Part shown: positions 1 through 5,739 of the stretch, in pieces
Position numbering within the stretch: position 1 is the first letter of the stretch
How the letters are laid out: each line of letters starts with the position of its first letter
From: Rickettsia typhi
GTDB taxonomy: Bacteria; Pseudomonadota; Alphaproteobacteria; Rickettsiales; UBA1997
DNA: 7,193 bases
Assembly: GCA_945888585.1 (NCBI GenBank)
Contig: CAMDAI010000064.1
Span: 1-7,193 of the forward strand
Direction: 5' to 3'
Translations under genes and position numbers: made by a program
Notes under the pieces: generated by a model
Told to the model about the DNA's origin: nothing
Databases searched by the model: none
Seen by the model: only the letters and a program-made list of their open reading frames with translations

Positions 1-24
1 CAAAACCCAAATTAAAGAATTCAT
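1..24 (-). CDS. Possible start of an unidentified gene running off the left edge
   Basis: On the minus strand an ATG at 24-22 lies two bases after the coaD stop codon and opens a frame MNSLIWVL that leaves the window after eight codons. The tight spacing and hydrophobic first residues would suit a secreted or membrane protein co-transcribed with coaD. Eight codons are far too few to identify anything, and the open frame may be chance. Confidence 0.25.
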
Positions 25-26
25 AA

Positions 27-524
27 TTATTTTTTAAAAATTTTATCCAACTCTTTTTTGACATTGATTGGTACAAACTCCGAAACATCACCACCCAATC
101 TGGCAACTTCTTTAACAAATCTCGAAGCCACAAAATGATTAGATTCAGAAGCAGGAAGAAATATAGTTTGTATATTAGGATCTAATCGGGAATTCATCCC
201 AAACATTTGAAATTCATATTCAAAATCTGAAACCGCTCTAAGCCCTCTCACAATAATATCTGCCTTGTTTTTTGCAGCAAAACTCACCAATAAACCTTCA
301 AAACCGACAACTTCTATTAATTTATTTTGATTAAAATTATTAACTGCATCCATCACCATATTAATACGATGATCTAAGGAAAAAGCTGGGTTTTTACTGG
401 TATCTTTAGCAACTCCAATCACTAATTTATCCGCTATTTTCAGAGCTCTTTTGATAATATCCAGATGTCCATTAGTTATCGGATCAAAAGTTCCCGGATA
501 AATTGCAATTTTTGAATTTGACAT
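27..524 (-). CDS. coaD: Phosphopantetheine adenylyltransferase (CoaD)
   Basis: CoaD transfers AMP from ATP to 4'-phosphopantetheine to give dephospho-CoA, the next-to-last step of coenzyme A synthesis, in the cytoplasm. The 165-residue product has the usual family length (about 160). The nucleotidyltransferase signature is near the N-terminus (YPGTFDPITNGH, about residues 9-20, with the T/HxGH motif). A central substrate loop RGLRAVSDFEYEFQM lies near residue 93, and the family's ATP-binding segment ASRFVKEVARLGG lies near the C-terminus. The ATG at 524 puts the first motif at the normal distance, and an AGG eight bases upstream may be a weak ribosome site. It is transcribed divergently from rlmH across only 42 bp, so both promoters must be packed into that gap. 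Nothing looks damaged. Confidence 0.97.
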   Translation of the reverse strand: MSNSKIAIYPGTFDPITNGHLDIIKRALKIADKLVIGVAKDTSKNPAFSLDHRINMVMDAVNNFNQNKLIEVVGFEGLLVSFAAKNKADIIVRGLRAVSDFEYEFQMFGMNSRLDPNIQTIFLPASESNHFVASRFVKEVARLGGDVSEFVPINVKKELDKIFKK

Positions 525-566
525 ATAGCCTATTTTTATTGATCAGACATTACAAAAAGATTACAC

Positions 567-1025
567 ATGAATATTGAAATAATATCAATTGGAAAATTTC
601 GCAACTCACCTCAAAAAGAAATTTTTGAGTTATATAAAAAACGTTGTAGTTGGAATATCAAATTAAAAGAGCTAGAAGCTAAAAACCTTGCAAATTCTGC
701 CATCGTGAAAGAAAAAGAAGGTGATTTAATACTAGCTGCAATACCCGCTTCAGCGAAAGTTATTGTATTAGATGAAGCTGGAAAAAGTTTAAGCAGCAAA
801 GAATTTGCTAGTATGATTCAAAATTTCCAAAATAACAGCGTAAGTAATTTAGCTTTTATAATTGGTGGCGCTGACGGCACCAGCACTAAAGTACAACAAA
901 AAGCTGATGTAATTTTATCTTTAGGCAAAATCACCTTCCCTCATATGATGGTTAGATCCATCCTCTCCGAACAACTCTACCGCGCCTTTTCCATCATTAA
1001 TAACCATCCCTATCATAGAGAATAA
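567..1025 (+). CDS. rlmH: 23S rRNA (pseudouridine1915-N3)-methyltransferase RlmH
   Basis: RlmH is a SPOUT-family SAM-dependent enzyme that methylates pseudouridine 1915 of helix 69 in 23S rRNA on assembled 70S ribosomes. The 152-residue product is about full family length (E. coli 155). The knotted SAM site is visible as FIIGGADG (about residues 97-104) and LSLGKITFPHMMVR (about 117-130). The protein ends in the near-invariant NHPYHRE, so the 3' end is intact. The start at 567 gives the standard N-terminus (MNIEIISIGKF). No good Shine-Dalgarno is visible. The stop codon is immediately followed, in another frame, by ankyrin-like coding debris, so foreign or decayed DNA begins right after this gene. 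Confidence 0.96.
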   Translation: MNIEIISIGKFRNSPQKEIFELYKKRCSWNIKLKELEAKNLANSAIVKEKEGDLILAAIPASAKVIVLDEAGKSLSSKEFASMIQNFQNNSVSNLAFIIGGADGTSTKVQQKADVILSLGKITFPHMMVRSILSEQLYRAFSIINNHPYHRE

Positions 1026-1137
1026 ATTTAACCAAATATTAGCAGAATTTGATGAAGCAATCTGGACAGGAAATATAACAGAAATAGAGTGTTTGGTAAA
1101 GTTGGGAATTGATGTAAATGCTTTCACCCATAAGTGA
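1021..1137 (+). pseudogene. Ankyrin-repeat gene remnant
   Basis: In the frame starting at 1021 the DNA encodes about 38 residues before a TGA at 1135-1137. They include FDEAIWTGNITEIECLVKLG followed directly by IDVNAF. This fits one ankyrin repeat (two helices, a G-N/D-I turn, then G-x-D-V-N-A). No ATG opens the frame; it simply continues back into the overlapping rlmH 3' end. Beyond the TGA the same frame stays open to a TAA at 1279-1281 but shows no recognisable repeat. The best reading is the leftover of a larger ankyrin-repeat protein, a class common in Rickettsiales and other intracellular bacteria. Only one repeat is visible, so the family call is moderate. Confidence 0.55.
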
Positions 1138-1248
1138 CGGCAGCCACATTGTTTAGGTTTAAGACTTATTAGTAAAGAATTTGTAGTTTTAAAGAAAAAC
1201 TATTTACCCCCATTTTTACCCTCAAAAGTTCTTTTCAAAAAAGAAGTA

Positions 1249-1290
1249 TTTAACTTTTTTTCAAAGCAAGCTTTTCTATAAAAAGTTAAA
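1249..1290. terminator. Possible bidirectional terminator hairpin at the end of the helicase gene
   Basis: A perfect 11-bp inverted repeat, TTTAACTTTTT (1249-1259) and AAAAAGTTAAA (1280-1290), encloses a smaller AAAG/CTTT hairpin (1263-1274). It includes the stop codon of the minus-strand helicase gene and lies where rightward rlmH-side and leftward defence-operon transcription would converge. The stem is almost all A/T and no clean U-run follows on either strand, so termination strength is doubtful. Confidence 0.35.
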
Positions 1291-2332
1291 AACTGATTTT
1301 CCTACTTTTTAATTTGGTTTTTAAATGTTTTACCAATTTTTCCTCTACAAAAAATAAATTTCCTCTACAGCGCGTGATAGCCACATACAGCTTATTTTTA
1401 GTTTGTTCATTCAGACTTGATAAAGAATTATTTTGATACTTGCTAAAAGTAGTTGGATTTAGAACAACACACACATCATGATAGCTATCTATTCCCTTGG
1501 AATTTCCCCAATTGTTTGAATATATTTCATAAGAACTACTATTTTTGTAAAATAGCTTTATTACGTCATCATCATTGCATATTTCTAAAATATCATCCTC
1601 TGAGTCTAAAAATTTAATTTCTGTTTCATCCATTCTTTTAGAAATAATATTTATTCCAAGATTTGAAGAGACATAATTGCATATTGTAGGACTGCATCTG
1701 TAGCTACCATCAAGTGTCGTTGCATCAATGGTTAACCCGAAATTCTTACATTCCTTAATATATTTTTCATAATTGTTATGTAAGTTTTGTCTTGTGTTGC
1801 CATCGCGACTTGTATCAAATGTATGTTGAAAGAAATCTCCAACAAAAAACACATCGTTATTTGACTTCACGATATGAGCCAAAAAGTTAAAATCATGAGC
1901 TGCAAAATCTTGTATTTCATCAATCATAACAACATCAAAATACTTATTAAGCCTTTCTATTAGACCATCTGTAGCTTTTTCAACATTAATAAGTTTTGCT
2001 AATCTGTTTGAATATGCTCTTCCAAAATTATCTATATATCTAGCCCTACCGCTGGCTTTAACATAAGGGCAAACTTCATAGGAAACGCCTTTTACTTTTA
2101 ACTGTCTTGCTAAAAAAGGTCTAAAACAAAATGAGTATAAAAATGAAAAATAGGTAAAAATTCTAATATTTTCAGGCAGAAATCCAAATTTCTCAATTAC
2201 CCTTAACTTTATGTTAAAGAAATTATTGTTTGTGTAGGTAATAATTAAAAACCAACTGTTTAGATTTAGCTTATCTATTAGATATTTAGTTTTTCCTGAT
2301 CCTGCTACTGATAAAATTAACTGTTTATCCAT
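1286..2332 (-). CDS. gajB: Compact UvrD/Rep-like superfamily 1 helicase, GajB-like
   Basis: This is the likely NTPase/helicase partner of the adjacent OLD nuclease. In Gabija, GajB is a UvrD-like protein that assembles on GajA and is needed for anti-phage activity. All core SF1A motifs can be read in the 348 residues: motif I AGSGKT (10-15), Ia IITYTNN (30-36), II VVMIDEIQD (134-142), III VGDFFQ (164-169), IV SYRCSPTI (210-217), V NSKGIDSYHDV (277-287) and VI LYVAITRCRG (315-324). The Walker lysine, DE pair and arginine fingers are all present. The protein is much shorter than typical GajB (just under 500 residues) or UvrD (about 700), with little room for 1B and 2B domains. Walker A falls at residue 10, and no Q-motif region is visible before it. 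The ATG overlaps the nuclease gene by 16 bp (ATGGATAAACAGTTAA holds both its start and the upstream stop), implying translational coupling. I am sure of the helicase fold; the name gajB rests on context. Confidence 0.85.
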   Translation of the reverse strand: MDKQLILSVAGSGKTKYLIDKLNLNSWFLIITYTNNNFFNIKLRVIEKFGFLPENIRIFTYFSFLYSFCFRPFLARQLKVKGVSYEVCPYVKASGRARYIDNFGRAYSNRLAKLINVEKATDGLIERLNKYFDVVMIDEIQDFAAHDFNFLAHIVKSNNDVFFVGDFFQHTFDTSRDGNTRQNLHNNYEKYIKECKNFGLTIDATTLDGSYRCSPTICNYVSSNLGINIISKRMDETEIKFLDSEDDILEICNDDDVIKLFYKNSSSYEIYSNNWGNSKGIDSYHDVCVVLNPTTFSKYQNNSLSSLNEQTKNKLYVAITRCRGNLFFVEEKLVKHLKTKLKSRKISF

Positions 2333-3894
2333 CTTATAGCATTTTGGATATATTGAGGAACATTAACTTCCCTTAAATCATCTAGTAAACAGAATGCAGA
2401 TTCTGTTTTATTTTTTATCATGTAATCTTGTACTGACAATGTTCTTCTTTGTGACTCAAAAACATTATCACAAATTTCTTTATTATCTTCATAAAGGCAT
2501 TTTTCAAATGTGTGTCTGCTGTTATTTTGATCAAAAAATATTTTAATGAGGTCACCTACATAACCATTATATAGATCTACACAATTTGACTGATAGTTTT
2601 CGTCATTATCACGAATTACAGCTACTTTTATATTTAATATTTTAGCAATGTCTAAATATCTTTTAAAACTAGTGCCTCCAACAGAAATTATATAAACATC
2701 ATCAAATTCCATAGTTTTACTTCTTACGGAATAATAAAAGCGTTCCATAATCATATATTCCGCATCCCCTTCAACCAAAATAACTTTTTTTGAAAGAGTA
2801 AAGTTTAATACCCCATGATCAGGAGCTTTAATGAAAAATTTTGCGGTTTCCTTCGGTAATTTTTCCAAGGTAGCAAATTGATCTGAATTAGTATGCAACA
2901 ATATAGCTTTTCTTAAATCCAAACGTGAACATATCAAATTACTATGAGTTGCTATAATACGCTGCTTATTTTCTGATTCATCAATCATTTGAATCAGTTT
3001 TTTCATATTAATATGGCTAAGGTGATTTTCTGGCTCTTCTATTAAAGCTACATCTATTGTTTTGATACCATCCTTTGCTTTCCCTAATACAAACTTAGTC
3101 TTAATAAAGCATTGTTTCCCTTTCCCTTTTTGTTCAATATCTACATCACCTTCCAGTAGTGTTAAATCAGTTAGCAAATTAGATTTTACATTATGCTTCA
3201 CAGAAAAAGAGTAGTTTTCAATTTTACCATTTATTTCTTTTAGAGAGACGTTTTTAAAACCTTCTTTTGCCTTCCTATAATCATTTTGGTGCTTATTTTT
3301 TTCTGCATCAGAATCAATATAACAAGAATACATACTATTTACATATTCTTTTGTGGCATATTCCGTTCCTATTTGCGTTGTATCTATTACTATATGTTGC
3401 AGGTGTTTTCTATAGCCATTATAAGCTTCTCCTGAAAAAGTTTTGAAAGAGATAGAATAATATTCAAATGGAAAATTAAGATCATCATTTTTTAGTAAAT
3501 CAATTATTTGCTTACTAAAGTCTTCTGACGGAGCGACTTCCATAAAAATACCATCACACGCTGTTGAATTATCTGAATGCTGAATGCCATTTAACTCATA
3601 AGCTCCTTGCTCATTAAGAAATAATTCTACACGAATTATTGGCAGATTCTTATACTCTCTAGTGCCAGACAAAAAAGACTCGATAACACCTTTATTAAAT
3701 AATTGATCAATTCCTATCTTTTCTACCTTTTGTCTACTTCCACTAATAACAAAATCAATTGCTGATAAAATAGTGCTTTTTCCCGCTTCATTTTCTCCAA
3801 TAAAAATATTCAGATTTTCATCAAGGGGTATAGTCAAATCTGTAAATTTCTTAAAATTATGTAGTTTGATCTTTTTTATGAATTTTTTAACCAT
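2317..3894 (-). CDS. gajA: OLD-family ATPase/TOPRIM endonuclease, GajA-like (class 2 OLD)
   Basis: The product is an ABC-type ATPase fused to a TOPRIM nuclease. In Gabija, GajA nicks DNA and is held in check by nucleotides until phage replication depletes them. In the 525 residues the order is: Walker A GENEAGKST (33-41), a probable ABC signature GKGKQ (257-261), Walker B/D-loop ALIEEPENHLS (283-293), H-loop histidine 317 in IIATHSN, then the TOPRIM acidic residues E375 in ILVEGDAE, the SVGG turn (404-407) and D429/D431 in IRDNDEN. A late lysine in NKTESAF (about 495-501) matches the conserved basic residue of OLD nucleases. The length is slightly below GajA of Bacillus cereus (about 578). 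No residue needed for either activity appears missing. It lies 63 bp after an XRE regulator gene and overlaps the helicase gene. A UvrD-like partner separates it from class 1 (solitary) OLD proteins, and the fused TOPRIM separates it from PARIS, where ATPase and TOPRIM are separate proteins. Confidence 0.9.
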   Translation of the reverse strand: MVKKFIKKIKLHNFKKFTDLTIPLDENLNIFIGENEAGKSTILSAIDFVISGSRQKVEKIGIDQLFNKGVIESFLSGTREYKNLPIIRVELFLNEQGAYELNGIQHSDNSTACDGIFMEVAPSEDFSKQIIDLLKNDDLNFPFEYYSISFKTFSGEAYNGYRKHLQHIVIDTTQIGTEYATKEYVNSMYSCYIDSDAEKNKHQNDYRKAKEGFKNVSLKEINGKIENYSFSVKHNVKSNLLTDLTLLEGDVDIEQKGKGKQCFIKTKFVLGKAKDGIKTIDVALIEEPENHLSHINMKKLIQMIDESENKQRIIATHSNLICSRLDLRKAILLHTNSDQFATLEKLPKETAKFFIKAPDHGVLNFTLSKKVILVEGDAEYMIMERFYYSVRSKTMEFDDVYIISVGGTSFKRYLDIAKILNIKVAVIRDNDENYQSNCVDLYNGYVGDLIKIFFDQNNSRHTFEKCLYEDNKEICDNVFESQRRTLSVQDYMIKNKTESAFCLLDDLREVNVPQYIQNAIRWINS

Positions 3895-3904
3895 GTTATT
3901 GAAG

Positions 3905-3928
3905 TAAAGGGGTCAGTAAATGGGTCAG
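3905..3928. repeat. Two tandem 12-bp repeats in front of the OLD nuclease gene
   Basis: TAAAGGGGTCAG (3905-3916) is followed directly by TAAATGGGTCAG (3917-3928), with one mismatch. The pair fills much of the 63-bp gap between the XRE regulator and the nuclease gene and is G-rich compared with the surroundings. It could be a regulator-binding site, a leader-RNA element or part of a small dispersed repeat. No other copy was noticed in the window. Confidence 0.5.
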
Positions 3929-3957
3929 GTCTATTTTTTAACAAGCTAACTACTTTT

Positions 3958-4224
3958 TTATTCAACATCATCAAACTCTTTCAACAATTTAGCTCCCTGC
4001 CCCTCATCATCATTTTCAAATTTCATTCCTGCTTGGATAAAAATAGTCTTTATATCTTCAGCAATTCTTCTTTGTGGAGTTCTAACTTCTCTCTCAAAAT
4101 CGGTAATTGTTTTTTGAACAACTCGAACCTTATCGGCTAAATCTTGTTGCGACCAACCTAAAAAAGCTCTTGCAGCTTTGCATTGTTTAGGTGTGATAGT
4201 TTTTTCAATTTTACTACTTGACAT
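3958..4224 (-). CDS. XRE/Cro-CI-type helix-turn-helix regulator
   Basis: This 88-residue DNA-binding protein is probably the regulator of the operon it heads. Residues about 12-66 form an HTH_3 domain: ITPKQCKAARAFLGWSQQDL gives helices 1-2, then a recognition segment KVRVVQKTITDFE and the RTPQRR turn. The tail (AGMKFENDDEGQGAKLLKEF) resembles the short C-terminus of a widespread alphaproteobacterial XRE subfamily that often ends in GxEFxxxxGxGVRL. It is the first gene of the minus-strand operon, 63 bp before the OLD nuclease and in the same direction. Repeated palindromic half-sites lie 31-61 bp upstream of its ATG and overlap the likely promoter, suggesting autoregulation in the manner of restriction-modification control proteins. 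No Shine-Dalgarno is visible. The fold is clear; its control of the defence genes is inferred from position. Confidence 0.9.
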   Translation of the reverse strand: MSSSKIEKTITPKQCKAARAFLGWSQQDLADKVRVVQKTITDFEREVRTPQRRIAEDIKTIFIQAGMKFENDDEGQGAKLLKEFDDVE

Positions 4225-4254
4225 TATAATTATTTATATAATATGATATATTTT

Positions 4255-4286
4255 AAGTAATATTACTTTTTAACAGTAAAGTAATA
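4255..4286. promoter_or_regulatory. Probable operator: three AAGTAAT half-sites upstream of the XRE gene
   Basis: AAGTAATATTACTT (4255-4268) is a perfect 14-bp palindrome. Its right half is shared with a second perfect inverted repeat, TATTACTTT (4261-4269) and AAAGTAATA (4278-4286), around an 8-nt centre. The result is three AAGTAAT half-sites in alternating orientation just upstream of the HTH gene. An A/T-rich -10-like stretch (TATCAT / TATAAA on the minus strand, about 4232-4248) lies between them and the ATG, so the sites would cover the -35 region. Dimeric XRE repressors use such paired sites. Confidence 0.55.
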
Positions 4287-4299
4287 AACTTAGCCAAAA

Positions 4300-4325
4300 G
4301 CAGGCAAACCGTTTTTTCTGCCTGC
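4300..4325. repeat. Inverted repeat (7-bp stem) in the divergent intergenic region
   Basis: GCAGGCA (4300-4306) and TGCCTGC (4319-4325) form a perfect, GC-rich stem with a 12-nt loop. It is one of the few GC-rich patches between the XRE gene and the divergent small gene. No U-run follows on either strand, so a classical terminator is unlikely. A binding site or leader hairpin is possible. A second A/T-rich hairpin, CTAAATA (4346-4352) with TATTTAG (4360-4366), lies just to its right. Confidence 0.45.
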
Positions 4326-4407
4326 AATTAATAATCTAAACAAAGCTAAATAGCGACTTTATTTAGTTATAAATTAAGTATTTGTATAAATTTAATTCAT
4401 CCTAACT

Positions 4408-4632
4408 ATGTCAAAACAAAACCTCAATTGCAATTTAGAAAATGAAATAATCATCGGTTTTCATTTAATCAGAAAATCAGCCAATTCATTGGTGGAAGAT
4501 CTGAAATATTTTAATGAAATTCCTCAATATTTTTCTCATGAACAAATTGCTAATATTTTTGGTCAACTTGAAGAAGTGGAGCAAAATATCAAAAATGTTC
4601 GTGATGTTTTTTCTAAAAAGGTTTTGGGCTAA
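4408..4632 (+). CDS. Small protein of unknown function, divergent to the defence operon
   Basis: I do not recognise this 74-residue protein. It is mostly predicted helix, acidic in the middle (EQIANIFGQLEEVEQNIKNV has heptad-like hydrophobic spacing) and basic at the end (FSKKVLG). It has no signal peptide, membrane span or cysteine motif. It starts at the only suitable ATG, with TATAAAT about 25 bp upstream as a possible -10 and no Shine-Dalgarno. It points away from the XRE regulator across 183 bp that hold the operator-like palindromes, so the two could share control. It may be an accessory gene of the island or a leftover of the element that brought it. Confidence 0.55.
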   Translation: MSKQNLNCNLENEIIIGFHLIRKSANSLVEDLKYFNEIPQYFSHEQIANIFGQLEEVEQNIKNVRDVFSKKVLG

Positions 4633-4843
4633 TGATTAAAAACAACCTCCTTGATTTAAGTTTTTAATTCCATCCATCAACTCAAACTGATCTGTCAAAC
4701 TTTTTTCGAACACTGCATCTAAACAGATTTTAAAGATTTTCTATTTATTTCTTAAAATTAAACTGGCGCTAATAATAATTAGTAGAGTGAACCAGCAATC
4801 ACCTTTTCTACTCATACTCTGATAATACCAATTCCCATCTTAA
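4633..4843. other. Intergenic stretch with no intact gene
   Basis: No complete gene is visible here. On the minus strand a startless open segment from 4740 down to a TAA at 4636-4638 encodes about 34 protein-like residues (including VFEKSLTDQFELMDGIKNL), which could be the C-terminus of a decayed gene I cannot name. The rest, about 4741-4843, is A/T-rich without a clear motif. Confidence 0.4.
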
Positions 4844-5052
4844 ATGATCCAATTGAATTTTGTGGGTCGCGCCTTTGGATTGGCAAACAAAGCTGGTGAA
4901 CTTTTTGAAAGTTCGAAAATCCATAAAAAACGCGAATTGATTGCTTTTGTGTTTTCGAACTTAAAATTAAGAGGCTCAAAGCTAGATTTGAGCTACGCAA
5001 GCCATTTGATATGATGGTAAATTTAGGCAACTGTGTGAAATGGCGGGAGTGA
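4844..5052 (+). pseudogene. C-terminal remnant of a serine recombinase abutting tRNA-Asp
   Basis: The frame 4844-5014 reads GRAFGLANKAGELFES, then KKRELIAFVFSNLKLRG, typical of the C-terminal region of large serine recombinases (resolvase plus recombinase domain) common in Rickettsiales mobile elements. Near 4996-5001 the reading shifts frame: from 4999 the continuation is KPFDMMVNLGNCVKWRE, ending at a TGA at 5050-5052. A one-base loss (or two-base gain) thus split the gene. The catalytic N-terminal resolvase domain is absent, so this is an inactive fragment. The last codons are encoded by the antisense of the tRNA-Asp acceptor arm, an arrangement expected when an element is or was inserted at a tRNA 3' end. 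The family call rests on remembered C-terminal pattern, not a search. Confidence 0.6.
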
Positions 5053-5117
5053 CCGGACTTGAACCGGCGGCCTCTTGCGTGACAGGCAAGCGCTCTAACC
5101 AACTGAGCTACACCCCC
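5041..5117 (-). tRNA. tRNA-Asp (anticodon GTC)
   Basis: A complete 77-nt cloverleaf on the minus strand. The acceptor GGGGGTG pairs with CACTCCC (one G-U). The D arm GCTC/GAGC, anticodon stem CTTGC/GCAAG with loop CTGTCAC (anticodon GTC at plus 5081-5083) and T arm with TTCAAGT all form. The discriminator is G and the CCA is encoded. It follows tRNA-Val by 28 bp, probably on the same transcript, and its 3' end touches the recombinase remnant. Confidence 0.98.
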
Positions 5118-5145
5118 AAGAAGAATATCAAGAAAATTTAAAAGA

Positions 5146-5221
5146 TGGTGGGCGATGACAGGCTCGAACTGCCGACCCTCTCGGTGTAAACGAGATGCTC
5201 TACCAACTGAGCTAATCGCCC
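5146..5221 (-). tRNA. tRNA-Val (anticodon TAC)
   Basis: A complete 76-nt cloverleaf on the minus strand. The acceptor GGGCGAT pairs fully with ATCGCCC. The D arm is GCTC/GAGC, the anticodon stem TCTCG/CGAGA carries loop TTTACAC (anticodon TAC at plus 5186-5188), and the T loop contains TTCGAGC. The discriminator is A with encoded CCA. It lies upstream of tRNA-Asp and downstream of the HU gene, an order I associate with many alphaproteobacteria. The 148 bp before it, up to the hup terminator, must hold the tRNA promoter, but no convincing -35/-10 pair stands out. Confidence 0.98.
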
Positions 5222-5362
5222 ATCTTTTTAGATTTAATCTTCTCGAGAAAAAATTTAGGAAACATTATTAAACCTAGAAAAATTAAAAATTCCAGAAGAA
5301 TTTTGTCTTTCTTTAAAATAACAATGCAGATTTATTTATAATTTAAAAATAATAAGACACCT

Positions 5363-5403
5363 AAACAAAAAAACCTCGTAACTCCTAAGAGGTACGAGGT
5401 TTT
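5363..5403 (-). terminator. Rho-independent terminator of the HU gene
   Basis: AAAACCTCGTA (5370-5380) and TACGAGGTTTT (5393-5403) form a perfect 11-bp stem, extended inside by CTC/GAG around a short loop. On the minus strand the stem is followed by a run of T (the A-run at 5365-5370 on plus). It lies 24 bp after the hup stop codon and separates hup from the two tRNA genes. Confidence 0.93.
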
Positions 5404-5427
5404 AAAAAATAAACCGTTATACTATTA

Positions 5428-5700
5428 CTAGTTTACAGCATCTTTCAAAGCTTTTCCTACAGAGAATTTAACTCTTGTAGAAGCTTTAATTTGGATTTCT
5501 TTTCCAGTTTGAGGATTACGACCTTTTCTAGCTGCAGTTTTTACAGTTTTGAAAGTTCCGAAACCAATCAAAGTTACAGAATCTTTTTTCTTTAAAGCTT
5601 TAGTGATTGATACTAGAGCAGCTTCTAAAGCAGCACCAGAATCTTTTTTTGATAAGCCAGTAACTTTGGCAATCTCATTAACTAAATCTGTTTTATGCAT
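5428..5700 (-). CDS. hup: DNA-binding protein HU
   Basis: HU is a small dimeric nucleoid protein that bends DNA and supports replication, recombination and repair. The 90-residue product matches the family length. It begins with the helical dimerisation half (MHKTDLVNEIAKVTGLSKKD), has the signature GFGTFKT (about 47-53) leading into the beta arm with RKGRNPQTG (about 59-67, including the intercalating proline), and ends with a C-terminal helix after FSVGKALKDAV. The start at 5700 is the canonical HU N-terminus. No Shine-Dalgarno is visible (the upstream bases are a T/A run). A strong terminator follows, so the unit is probably monocistronic. Its likely promoter leaves a leader of roughly 85-90 nt. 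Confidence 0.97.
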   Translation of the reverse strand: MHKTDLVNEIAKVTGLSKKDSGAALEAALVSITKALKKKDSVTLIGFGTFKTVKTAARKGRNPQTGKEIQIKASTRVKFSVGKALKDAVN

Positions 5701-5739
5701 GTTAAAGTTTTTTTAAGATTAATAATTAAGAACCTTAAA

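Noticed and set aside
611..1127. Two minus-strand open frames (611-799 and 921-1127)
   Set aside because: Both lie opposite rlmH and the ankyrin-like segment, whose plus-strand reading is conserved; no recognisable product.
1135..1137. TGA read as tryptophan (alternative code)
   Set aside because: All real genes here end in TAA or TAG, which AT bias alone explains, and tryptophans in the conserved proteins use TGG. The in-frame TGA fits a decayed gene better.
1147..1158. CATTGTTTAGGT also occurs at 4181-4192 inside the XRE gene
   Set aside because: One or two shared 12-mers are expected by chance in an AT-rich window of this size, and flanking similarity is too short to call an att site or duplicated gene.
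4812..5102. Open frame of 96 codons on the minus strand overlapping tRNA-Asp
   Set aside because: Its N-terminus is a translation of the tRNA itself, a well-known artefact, and the remainder is antisense to the recombinase remnant.
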